Program-made: the position numbers and the translations under genes | Shown: positions 13,560 through 40,000 of the stretch, one piece after another | Position numbering within the stretch: the stretch's first letter is position 1 | Layout of the letters: every line of letters starts with the position of its first letter | Assembly: GCA_016946835.1 (NCBI GenBank) | Contig: JACVTC010000090.1 | Span: forward strand, 217,501 to 257,500 | Length of the DNA stretch: 40,000 nucleotides | Reading direction: 5' to 3' | From: Neocallimastix lanati (nom. inval.) | Taxonomy: Eukaryota; Neocallimastigomycota; Neocallimastigomycetes; Neocallimastigales; Neocallimastigaceae | The notes under the pieces: generated by a model | Seen by the model: only the letters and a program-made list of their open reading frames with translations | Told to the model about the DNA's origin: nothing | Database searches by the model: none

Positions 13560-13960
13560 AATCAGTGCACATTTTCAAATGATCTTTACTCTTTTATTAT
13601 TCAAGTTAGGTGCATGATTTTAGTACCATTGTATAGTTCATTCAGAGTACTCTCAGAAAATGCACTAAGAATAGCTCTATTTAATGAAAAACCTGATGCA
13701 TTATTCCGTCGCTTGATTAAGCCTCTAGCAATAATGATTCCTCATCTAGAGACATTCCTTTTACTGTTCTCTGACCTGAAAACTTTGTGCTATTACTTCC
13801 TTGGTTACTACTTTAAATAATCAAATTCTTAATATTTATAGAAATAATGAATTCTACTCTGACACTTATAATTAACTCAGCTCTGATCAACCAAATTCTT
13901 CTTCAAAAACTCCTGAACTTCCCTATTAGTAATAGTTTTTTTTTTCTATCCAAGAACAAA
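13560..13960 (-). pseudogene. coding-like or transposon-derived remnant, unidentified
   Basis: This 400-base patch is visibly richer in G and C than its flanks. On the minus strand it gives short protein-like runs broken by stops: NREVQEFLKKNLVDQS (about 13905-13940) and SGQRTVKGMSLDEESLLLEA (about 13720-13780). The plus strand is also open from 13614 to 13820, but that reading looks like the antisense of the above. I do not recognise a family. Its position directly beside a CATTTCG-type inverted-repeat end (13977) suggests captured or element-internal DNA. Confidence 0.3.
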
Positions 13961-13976
13961 ATTCCTAAATGTCGAT

Positions 13977-14139
13977 AGTGCATTTCGCAATGTGGCTTAT
14001 AATATTTAACACTAGAGATCCCCCATTTTATATTTATTTCCATATCTGATTATAATTTTTTTATTTATGTATTAAAAAATATTAAAAAATTTATGGTGTT
14101 AATTTACAATAATTTAAAAGCCACATTAAAAATACAACA
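13977..14139. mobile_element. short inverted-repeat element B, same end family
   Basis: The left arm is AGTGCATTTCGCAATGTGGC followed by TTAT. The right arm contains AAGCCACATT (14118-14127) with a poorer outer match. The interior is A/T-rich and includes TTATGGTGTTAA, a phrase also present (TTATGGCGTTAA) beside the right end at 33023. The right boundary is approximate. Confidence 0.45.
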
Positions 14140-14918
14140 CATTCATTTTTTAATTATATAAAATATTATATGTTAATTGTATATTACAATACTATTACAT
14201 GTTTTAATATTATTGGAAGTATGGATGTTACACCATAAAAATATATTTTAATGTATATTATAATTAATGTAGTATAATGTATAATGTATTTTTATTATAT
14301 CTCTAGATTAATTAATAAAAATAATTTGGTAATTTATTAATAAATAAAGTTTATTTCTAGTTAAAAATATATATATAAATATACATAAAAAGAAAAAATT
14401 TTTTTTCCACTTTATAATTCTTACACTCTTTTTTTAAAAAAAAAAAAAAAAAAAATTAAAACAATTTGAAGTGAATTATTATTAAAGTTTTATAAATAAT
14501 TTATTTAAGTGGTTTAATGTTAAGTGAAATTAATTGAAAAGAATAATAATAAAAATAAAGAGAAAAAGAGTATTAAATTAATAATTGAATTAAAGAAATT
14601 AGAAATAAAAGGAAAATAATATCAATAGCAATCTTTTTATTTTTTATAATTTCTTTCAAATTATTAATTTATAGAAAAGATTATACAGAATTTTTAAAAA
14701 TTAAATTTATATGTACTATCTATTATAACAGTAATATTATTAAAAATAGGAATAAATAATAAAAAGAAAAAAAAATAATAAAAATTAGCACATAGTTGTT
14801 TTATGTGTATAGAAAAATGATATAATGTTTAAAAAATATTAATAAATCTCATAGTTCAATAATACTTTCATTTCTTTTTTTTTTTTCTTCCTTTTTTTTA
14901 AATAAAAAAAATTACCAA
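14140..14918. other. 5' flank of the PFO-flavodoxin gene
   Basis: AT-rich DNA with no supported gene. Immediately before the start codon lies a T/C-rich tract (about 14872-14900) and then an A-rich leader ending ACCAAATG. Pyrimidine tracts of this sort are common before fungal transcription or translation starts, but no defined promoter element can be identified. Confidence 0.5.
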
Positions 14919-30750
<15,832 letters not shown>

Positions 30751-30915
30751 TAAATATAATTTAATTTTTCATTAATTTTATTTATTTTTTATTTATTATC
30801 TTTTTTTTTTTATTATTATTATCATTATTATTAAATTTGTTAAATTTCAAGTATTTAAATTAGTTATATTAATTAGCTTTATTTTAATAATAAAAAAATT
30901 TAAAACCAACACCCA

Positions 30916-30962
<47 letters not shown>

Positions 30963-31070
30963 TATATATATTATATATACATATATATAATCGTTATACA
31001 AAAAAAATATAAATATATATAAAAATATATAGTTATTATTAGTTTTAAGTATTCAACTCAACAATTCACA

Positions 31071-31109
<39 letters not shown>

Positions 31110-31648
31110 GTTAAATATATATAATTTTAGTAAATGAGTAAACAATTATAATAATAATAGTAATAATTAAATAAATAAAATAAAAATAATAATTATATAC
31201 TTTTATTTTATTGGTATTAATGTATTTATTTTATCAAATATTTGTGTATTTATTTCTTATAAATTGTAGTAACATTTATTTTTCTTAGATTATTAATTGT
31301 TTATTATATATATTTATTATATATTTATAGAATATTGGTTAATAAAGATTTAAATTACATATTTTTATACTTATTTGTAACTTGTTCTAAATAAATATTT
31401 GTATTTTACAATATATTTAATTTTTTATTAAACTTAGGCTATAGTTTAGATTTTAATTAATAAGTTATACATATGATAATAAGCACATTACAAAAACAAT
31501 AATTAAAGAACGCCATAATTTATATAAAGCCTAATTGCAAAATATCCTCAATTAAAGTTAAGATAATAATTTACATAGAAATGGAATGAATAAATTTATA
31601 TATACTATTTATTATTAATATTATATGAATGTGTATCGTTCGCAAGGG
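30751..31648. other. 3' flank of the PFO gene, AT-rich spacer
   Basis: A/T-only low-complexity DNA with A tracts at about 30918-30959 and 31075-31100. No reductase-type domain or further exon is visible. No gene is supported. Confidence 0.7.
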
Positions 31649-32072
31649 GGGAGTGTGCATTTCGAAATGTGGCTTATATATTTTGAAATAAAGTCTTTAA
31701 ATAAATTATTATAAAATATTTTATTATAAAATATTTTTTAAATAAAAAATAATAAATAATAAATAATAAATAGTAATATTATTTATTCTGAATAATAAAT
31801 AATTATATATAGAGAATATCAATATTATATAGTTATTTTTATTAATATCAATATCAATATTATAGTTTTTTTATTTAATTAAAATTTTAATAATAAAATA
31901 AAACTAAAAATTGATAGAAATTAGATAAAATATAAAAGAGTAACAATAAAACATTTTTAACATATTTATTTTTTTTTATTTAATATTTTTTATTTATTTA
32001 TTAATTTTATTTATTTATATGTTTATTTTTTAAAAATGTTTTAAGCCACATTTTGCGAAATTCATACCTCCC
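31649..32072. mobile_element. inverted-repeat element C (MITE-like), best-preserved of the family
   Basis: The left arm (31649-31676) is GGGAGTGTGCATTTCGAAAT continuing GTGGCTTA. The right arm (32042-32072), read on the minus strand, is GGGAGGTATGAATTTCGCAA continuing AATGTGGCTTA. The ends are inverted copies over about 28 bases with a few mismatches. The interior is A/T-rich without coding capacity. Confidence 0.7.
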
Positions 32073-32289
32073 GTATTATATGTATAAATACTTCTTTATT
32101 TATTTATTTATTCATTTTTTATCTAGTTAATTGATAATCAAAATAATTATTGTTTGTTTGCCTTTTTTTTTTTTTTAAAAAAAAAAAAGGTATCTGCCAT
32201 TATTTTAGATTATTATTTTGCAAATAACAGAAATAAAAACTAAAAGATATAAAAATTAAAATTAAAAAGTATAGATATATAAAAAATAC

Positions 32290-32720
32290 ATAGACACGCA
32301 CATAATGGGTACCCAACTCACACTAGTGCCAAACAGTTATTACTATAGGTGTGATGATATTTAGCATGCTAGTATAGCTTCGCCACTCACCACTTGTTGT
32401 TACATGTCTTTCTGAACCTAAATTCCCTATACATTCCTACATATTTCCCCATTGACTAAGAACATCAGAACTGGAACCATTCACTTCTCCCATTGAGTGT
32501 AGTTATTGATGTGTTGGAATTTTTCCCGCCTAATTCCTATAGAATTAATCAGAGACATCGTCAAGGCTTATGAATAAGTCGTAGCGTAGTATCAGGGTTG
32601 GGTGAATAAACAGCCAATGGAAAGCCTTTTGGATACCAATATGGTTGCATGATACTCCATGATAGAAAGCCTCATTGTTTATTTAGTAATCCAGCCACTA
32701 CAGTAATCCGAACGAATCAG
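32290..32720. other. GC-richer island without an open frame
   Basis: About 430 bases of near-balanced composition inside DNA that is otherwise almost only A and T. All six readings are short and broken. It contains TGTTGGAATTTTTCCCGCC (near 32513), which resembles the 5' end of some LTRs, but no matching second copy or primer-binding site is visible in this window. It lies directly upstream of the transposase fragment at 32740. It could be element leader sequence, a solo LTR fragment or horizontally acquired DNA. Confidence 0.5.
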
Positions 32721-32739
32721 AATATTATAAAACAAAAAG

Positions 32740-32964
32740 AATGAAAATTTTATGATATTCAAAAATTCTAATATTATTATTTTTCAGTCGCCATTCCAAA
32801 CAAAATTATTTATGCAATATAATATAGATATTTTTGTAGATGGTATATTTAAATTTTCACCAAAGTGTGGTTATCAAGTGTTTATTACTAGAACTTATGT
32901 TAATGAATTAAATAGTTTTTACACTACTTCCTTTTCAATATTAAAAAATAAAGAACAAAGAAAT
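32740..32964 (+). pseudogene. Mutator-like (MULE) transposase fragment
   Basis: A run of about 75 residues beginning NENFMIFKNSNIIIF contains FQSPFQTKLF, then DIFVDGIFKFSPKCGYQVF and TRTYVNELNSFYTTSFSILK. MULE-type DDE transposases typically have a strand ending in D-G-T-F followed by a proline and an aromatic-Q-v-f strand; the first catalytic Asp sits in that D-G motif. Here the motif is D-G-I-F. The reading then breaks into low-complexity sequence (after KNKEQRNY), so the rest of the catalytic domain is gone. Recognition is from motif memory, without a search. Confidence 0.55.
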
Positions 32965-33022
32965 TATTTAATATTTATTTACTTATTTATTTATATTTGT
33001 TTATTTAGTAAAAAAATTTTTT

Positions 33023-33073
33023 ATGGCGTTAAATTGCATCATCAAATAGCCACATTGTGAAATGCGACATTCA
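33023..33073. mobile_element. solitary right end of the CATTTCG/GTGGC family
   Basis: Contains ATGGCGTTAAATTGC and then AGCCACATTGTGAAATGCGA, a right arm matching elements A-C. It lies just past the transposase fragment, so it may be the right terminus of the element that once carried it. Confidence 0.5.
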
Positions 33074-33240
33074 TAAATAACAACTATATGAATAATATGT
33101 AATATAGACTATTATCTCTATTTTTCTAAGATCATTATAAAAAAAGAGCTTTCCTTTAAATAGATTATTAGTAAAAATTAATATTTATAAAATAATAAAT
33201 GAAACTAAAAAAAATATTATAATGTTGATATATATCTAAA

Positions 33241-34430
33241 TTTGGAAGGCTTAATCAGTAGATGTCATAGCATAGTTTTTGATAAAAGAAATGATAAAAA
33301 CCAGTATATTTTAATTAATATTTTCAGGTCTAATTAATTCAATGAACAAAACAGCTATGAAATACTATGAATGATGATGTTTTTGAAGTTTAATGAATGA
33401 CAAAACTGGGATATTGTTCAATTAATTTAATACAAATTCAGAATTCAATGAACTTCAAAACTGTGATGATTATATATAAATGATAGTGTTTTGAAGTATT
33501 TTTGCAAAAACCTAGCTAGTTTTTATATAAATTCTGAAGCATGTTTTTGACCAGTTGAACGATCAAAAACATATGTTGTTCAACTAGCTAGGTTTTGCAT
33601 AACATAGCTATATTTCTGCATATATTATTTTTATGAACAATATGGTTGAATGATTGTATTTGTATGCCATTTTACAACACATTTTGCTAATATATATATA
33701 TATAAACATTCTGCAAAAATGACTATGTTTTTGAACATAAAATGCATATATTTGGTATACAAATACAATATGTCTTTATTTGGAAGCCCATATTAATATA
33801 TGAACAACATAGGTGTTTGATGCTAAAACTATGCTAAAAACTACACCATATTCATCAAAAAATAAAAATAAAAAAATAAAATAAAAATAAAATAAAAAAA
33901 TAAAATAAAAATAAAATAAAAAAATAAATAAAAAAATAAATAAAATAAAAAAAATAAATAAAATATATAGCATAGTTTTAGCATAATCATAGCATAAATA
34001 TACATATATTAGCAATATATGCTTATATTATTATTATTATTATTATTAATGTTCAAAAAAGCTATGTTGTTAATTAAATAAACTATATGCATATATTGCT
34101 AATATTAACTATAAAACCATATAGTTTATATAAACATAATAGCTATATTTGTTCAAATAATTATAAAATGTTATATGATTTTTATTAAACAACTTAGCTA
34201 TATTTGTTAATTGAATATATATCAAAACTGTATCGTTAATTGAACTTTCAAAACTATATCATATATATATAATCATTGCTGTTTTTGATCATATTTGATA
34301 TAGCCTTCCAATTATTAAAATAAACATACAGGTTTTTATGACAAATATATGTTCAAAACTATGTGGTGATAATTTAATATTTTTGGAAGGCTATATCAAT
34401 AAGTGTCAAAATGGTATAGTTTTTATACAA
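33241..34430. repeat. cluster of direct and inverted repeats around a GGAAGGCT-ATCA motif
   Basis: TTTGGAAGGCTTAATCA starts at 33241; a direct relative, TTTGGAAGGCTATATCA, starts at 34382, with the following 30 bases also similar; an inverted copy, TGATATAGCCTTCCAA, is at 34296-34311. The 33241 and 34296 copies could be the ends of one element of about 1.07 kb. The interior is rich in short words such as CAAAACTAT and TTTGTTCAA, plus an AAAAT-type run (about 33855-33962). No gene is supported. Confidence 0.6.
33504..33598. repeat. 95-base imperfect palindrome
   Basis: GCAAAAACCTAGCTAG (33504-33519) faces CTAGCTAGGTTTTGC (33584-33598). Inside, ATGTTTTTGA (33541) faces TCAAAAACAT. It would fold as a long hairpin in single-stranded form. 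Confidence 0.8.
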
Positions 34431-34479
34431 AACTATGCAAAAACTATATGCAAATAAACTTTAAAAACCCAGAAGAACC

Positions 34480-34585
34480 GTTACGCAATACTGCTCACGG
34501 AAACAAGCGAGAAAATTGAGCACGGAACGCAGTGGAGCTGCGCAATTTTGTCGAGATTAGTTGGGAGTGAGCAGTATGTAGTAAC
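34480..34585. repeat. GC-rich nested hairpin element
   Basis: Outer arms TACTGCTCAC (34489-34498) and GTGAGCAGTA (34567-34576) are perfect complements, extending to GTTAC/GTAAC with mismatches. Inner arms GAGAAAATTGAGC and GCGCAATTTTGTC pair with two mismatches around the loop sequence ACGGAACGCAGTGGAGCT. The GC content and structure stand out sharply from the flanks. It is followed after ten bases by 42 A. Confidence 0.8.
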
Positions 34586-34594
34586 CAAACAATT

Positions 34595-34595
<1 letters not shown>

Positions 34596-34637
<42 letters not shown>
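34596..34637. repeat. poly(A) tract, 42 bases
   Basis: Uninterrupted A run directly after the GC-rich hairpin. It may be a retroposition tail of that element, or one more of the many A tracts in the region. Confidence 0.95.
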
Positions 34638-34640
<3 letters not shown>

Positions 34641-35114
34641 GTTAATAAAATCTATATAATGAAGTAATTAATTTTTGCAAGATTTTTTTCTGTATATATA
34701 ATTTAAAGTTATAAATTAAAGTTGGAATAGAATTAAATTATTAGAATGTGCTAAATTTTATGTAGTAATATATTAATACTTAAAGTTAATTATTTATTTG
34801 TATTGTTTATAATACATTTATATATATAGTTTTTATTTTTATTTTTTATTTTTTTTTTATATAATTAAAATATACTAAAATGATAAAAAAAAAAAAATAA
34901 AAATTAAAATAGTCAAAGCTAATATTTTTATGATTATTATAAATTTTTAAATGTATTAAAGCTCTTCTTAATAATAATTATATAATAAAAAGATGATACT
35001 AATATTTTTTCAATTTATAAATAAATTTTTTAATTCTAAAGTATTATAAATAATACATATTTTTATTTTCATTTGACATATCTATATCAAAACATATCAT
35101 TTATCATAGAAAAA

Positions 35115-35509
35115 ATGCTAAGGAAAAAAGGCTTTTTAATTAAAACATTAATTTTAACAATTATAATATTAATATTAATTATTGCATTTAATAACAATTC
35201 TAATAATTCAGAAATCAATAAAGATAATTTTTTAAATAAAATAAATATTAATAAAAGTATAAATAAAGATAAATCCTTTAATAAATCAATAATTTACTTC
35301 TCAAGACATGATGGAACAATAGGAAATTTTAAAACTATCGGAGAACTCTTGAATTTTAATGTAACTGTAATATCTCCTTCAGTAAGTAAAATATTACTAA
35401 AAATAATAAATACTTTTCTTTTTATTATAATTTTCATTTTAATTTTTTTTATTCTTCTTATATTTTAGTACTTTTTATGAATAATAATAATAATAATAAT
35501 ATTAATAAT

Positions 35510-35540
<31 letters not shown>

Positions 35541-36720
35541 ATAATAATATTAATAATAATATTAATAATAAATGATTTTATATAAAAAGTATAGATTTCA
35601 AGATAGACCAAAATGCTTTTTGGAAGATAAATGTAAAAATTTCGTAAATAAAATATGTTCTCAATATGATTTTGTAATAGTAAGTGATATTATACCTGAT
35701 TCATATATATTCTTAATAAATGAATGCCAAACTAAAATTATATTAGAAATAACAAATAGGTATGTTAATTTAAGAAATTTTTTTTTAATTTTATAATTTA
35801 ATTAGTACTTTAATTCATTAATAGTATTATTAAAAAATTAAATTTAATTTAGTATATCTTATTTAAATTATTATTTTGTTTTTAATAATTATTATAAAAT
35901 ATTACTATATTTATTTTAATAATGCTTTAATTTTTAAAGATTTGATGTGTTGATAGATGAAAAGAATAAAATTGATTTCTACGAACAATTTGGAAAAGCA
36001 ATAATTGAAAATAAAAATATTACTGTTGTTGAAAATAATCCATATGAAGTTTTTTATGCATGTCAAAATGGAATATTTATTCCAAATTATTACTTAATTA
36101 GACCTGTTGGATTCGCACCCGATGAAGTATTAGCTAAAAAATATAAGATTTCACATGAAGAAATAGCTATTATCGATCGTACTGACCAAGATTCAGGAGT
36201 CTCATCTCGTCAATTAAAGAAGTATAAAATTAAGCATAGAATATTAAATAAAGATTATGGAGGTCCATTAGTATTAGCAAATTATAAGGCCCTTATTATT
36301 CTACCTTATCAAGTTTCTATTATGAAAATGATGGAAAACTTTAGATATGGAGTTGTGATGCTTATTCCAACTGAGAAACTTTTTAGAGAATTAAGTAATG
36401 ATTTTTATTATGAATTTCCTGAAAAGGATTTAAAAGATGTACCAAATGGTTTAAGTAATTATATGGAATGGTATAATAAAGAATTCAAAGATTTGTTTAT
36501 TTATTTTGATAGTTGGGAAGAATTACCAAGTATTATTGAAAATACGGATTTTTCGAAATATAAAAAAAAGGAAATGAATTATATGAAGAAATATGAAGAA
36601 AAAGCCATAAATCTATGGGCACAAGTTTTAGATATTATTCCTTCCAAAGATAAGATTTCTGATGACCAACCAATCTGTGATAACAAGATATTTTATAACT
36701 ATAATATATCAATTGAATAA
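35115..36720 (+). CDS. type II membrane glycosyltransferase-like protein
   Basis: Three exons: 35115-35381, 35590-35759 and 35940-36720. Introns 35382-35589 (GTAAGT...AAG) and 35760-35939 (GTATGT...AAG) join in phases 0 and 2, giving 405 residues. The start at 35115 puts a short basic head (MLRKKG) before a hydrophobic anchor (residues about 7-25, including LILTIIILILIIAF), then an Asn/Lys-rich stem: the plan of a Golgi type II enzyme. The lumenal part has a Rossmann-type strand (DFVIVSDIIPD) and, near residue 252, GGPLVLANYKALIILPYQ followed by MMENFRYGVVMLIPT, which looks like the donor-side region of a GT-B glycosyltransferase. An in-frame upstream ATG at 35073 exists but would bury the anchor 14 residues deeper, so 35115 is preferred. 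Family and sugar are not identified; the glycosyltransferase call is an inference. Confidence 0.72.
35480..35573. repeat. (AAT)n microsatellite within intron 1 of the glycosyltransferase-like gene
   Basis: AAT triplets with interspersed ATT, lying between donor 35382 and acceptor 35589. Confidence 0.9.
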
Positions 36721-38351
<1,631 letters not shown>

Positions 38352-40000
38352 ATGGAATCAATTAATCAGCAAGCACCTATGCTTTCCGTTCCTTTAAAAT
38401 TAACGGATGAAGTAGATTTTACTCAAGCTTTTAAAAAATATATTGCAGAACAATATCAAGAAGATCCTGATAATTATTCAAATGAAATTGCAATTCTTAA
38501 TAGATTAAGACAAGATATAACGGGTATTGGTAAAGATATGACTGGAAGAGATATATTGTATCGTTATTATGGTCAATTAGAATTGTTGGATCTTCGTTTT
38601 CCTTTAGATGAAAAACATGTTAAAGTATCCTTTACATGGTAAAAATTTAATTAAAATATTAGTAAAATTTTTATATTAATACTAATGAAATAGTAAATAA
38701 TTAATATTTAATATATTATTTAATATATTAATTTTAAAATTATTATTATAAAATATTAAAAAAAAAAAGGTATGATGCTTTTACGGAAGAAGGTATAAGT
38801 CAATATTCTGGAGCGTATGAAAAGGCTTGTGTTATATTTAATCTTGCTGCTATTCTTTCAAGTATTGCTGCTACACAAAATAGGTTTGAAGAAAACGGAA
38901 GAAAAGTTGCTTATAATTATTTCCAAGCGTCTGCTGGATTATTTCAATTTATTAATGACAATTTTCTTCATGCTCCATCTATCGATATTAGAAGAGAATC
39001 TGTTAAGTGCTTAAATAAATTAATGTTAGCTTCAGCTCAAGAGTGCTTCTTAGAAAAAACAATTTTTGAAAAGAAAAAGCCAAATCTTTTAAGTAAAATT
39101 GCTTCTTATCTTGCCTTTACTTATTCTGAAATTTCTGATGATATGGACGTTGTTGAACTTAGGAATCAATTTGATGATTCTTGGACTTCATTAGTTAAGG
39201 TATATAAATAATTATTATAAAAATTTAAATACGTAATTTTTTTTGTATTTATTATGTTTCATTATTTTTCATTATATTTTGTAATGTATAGAACAAATAA
39301 TAATTTAAAATATTCTAATATATATATATATATATATATTATTTATTTATTTATTTATTTTATTAATCAAATATATAATTTAAATAAAGGTTAAAAATAA
39401 ATATTACGCTACTATTTCTCATTATTATAAAGCACTTGCTTCAGGTGATGAAGGCAAATATGGTCATGTTATTTCATATTTAACATTAGCCGAAAATTAT
39501 GCAAAAGAAGCTAACAAATTAGCTAAATCCTTTGCTAATAATTATCCTTCTTTTAGTGTATCATCGAGTGATGTTCAGTCAGCTTCATCTGGTAAATCAA
39601 CATCAGCTTCGCAAGCTTTATTAGAAGCGACTAAGGCTTATTTAGCACTTGTTACCGAAAAAAAAAAGCAAGCTATTAAGGATAATGATATTATTTATCA
39701 AGAAATAGTTCCAAATGCTGATACTCTCGAGGCTCCTGAAAAACTTTGTGTGGTTAAAAATTTAAACTTTGTTGATATTTGTCCAAATGGTCAAAAGGAG
39801 GCCCAAGGTATTATTGGTCAAGATATTTTTCATCGTTTAATCCCAATTTCAGTTCATGAAGCATCATCATTATATTCCGAAGAAAAAGCAAAAATTCTTA
39901 GAGCTGAAATGGAACGTTGTGATAATGCTGATACTGATTTTCAAATATTATTGGAAACACAAGATATAATTAATACTGTTAATAAATCTAAAGATGCTCT
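38352..40000 (+). CDS. BRO1-domain protein, ALIX/PalA(Rim20)/Bro1 type (3' end beyond window)
   Basis: Exons 38352-38638, 38770-39199 and 39390 to beyond 40000. Introns 38639-38769 and 39200-39389 join in phases 2 and 0. About 442 residues are visible. The start MESINQQAPMLSVPLKLTDE has an AAA-ATGG context and matches the usual BRO1 beginning (S-V-P-L-K). Further family signs are FTWYDAF at the first join, GAYEKACVIFNLAAILSSIA, the helix with LASAQECFLEKTI, TISHYYKALASGDEGKYG, and DNDIIYQEIVP. The next segment, DIFHRLIPISVHEASSLYSE, is where the V-shaped LYPxL-binding domain begins in ALIX-like proteins. Known members bind the ESCRT-III subunit Snf7/CHMP4 and act in multivesicular-body sorting, or in fungi in Rim101/PacC pH signalling. 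Which subtype this is depends on the missing C-terminus. Confidence 0.93.

Noticed and set aside
13614-13820. Plus-strand 68-codon open frame
   Set aside because: No splice context or family signal. The opposite strand looks more protein-like, so it was recorded only as a remnant.
33776-34015. Minus-strand 79-codon hydrophobic open frame
   Set aside because: Most of it is the translation of an AAAAT-type low-complexity run (Phe/Ile/Leu only).
34480-34585. GC-rich hairpin considered as a tRNA or 5S rRNA gene
   Set aside because: No A-box/B-box or cloverleaf pattern fits; the structure is a nested two-stem palindrome.

Overview
The window looks like nuclear DNA of a very AT-rich fungus, most likely an anaerobic gut fungus (Neocallimastigomycota). 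I infer this from several things together. Non-coding DNA is extremely AT-rich and full of AAT/ATT microsatellites and long A or T tracts. GT...AG introns of about 130 to 320 bases interrupt genes, and their joins keep frame. There is a pyruvate:ferredoxin oxidoreductase (PFO) with an N-terminal extension that looks like an organelle-targeting sequence, a family of seven-transmembrane proteins, a decayed ankyrin gene, a Mutator-like transposase fragment, and an ALIX/PalA-type BRO1 gene. The lineage is an inference; no rRNA or tRNA gene is visible to confirm it.

Layout. 1-1653 (minus): spliced seven-transmembrane protein with a signal-like start and a small cysteine-bearing ectodomain, running off the left edge. 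1654-8162: AT-rich spacer with a short coding-like scrap and a decayed ankyrin-repeat pseudogene (about 4620-6600). 8163-9479 (minus): complete two-exon paralogue of the first protein, lacking the ectodomain. 9480-14918: gene-free AT-rich DNA holding three inverted-repeat elements that share an end sequence close to GTGCATTTCGnAATGTGGCTTA. 14919-30750 (plus): the dominant gene, seven exons whose joins all keep frame, encoding about 4,791 residues. 30751-34640: repeat territory with another inverted-repeat element, a GC-richer island, a transposase fragment, nested inverted repeats and a foldable GC-rich hairpin followed by 42 A. 35115-36720 (plus): three-exon membrane-anchored glycosyltransferase-like gene. 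38352 to the right edge (plus): BRO1-domain gene, truncated by the window.

The main result is the giant gene. It joins a presequence, a complete-looking PFO (thiamine-diphosphate domains plus three [4Fe-4S] sites) and nineteen consecutive flavodoxin-like modules, with no FAD/NADPH reductase domain at the end. Eleven modules keep all three FMN-binding loops and eight have lost them in part. Some neighbouring modules are nearly identical at DNA level, so the array is still growing or being homogenised. Known pyruvate:NADP+ oxidoreductases (Euglena, Cryptosporidium) fuse PFO to one flavodoxin plus an FAD/NADPH module. A PFO carrying an array of about nineteen flavodoxin modules is not something I know to be described, and it is the best candidate here for a new system: a covalent flavin chain, reservoir or scaffold attached to PFO, probably in the hydrogenosome.

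The other genes show no functional link to it. They are spaced as independent fungal genes, not an operon.
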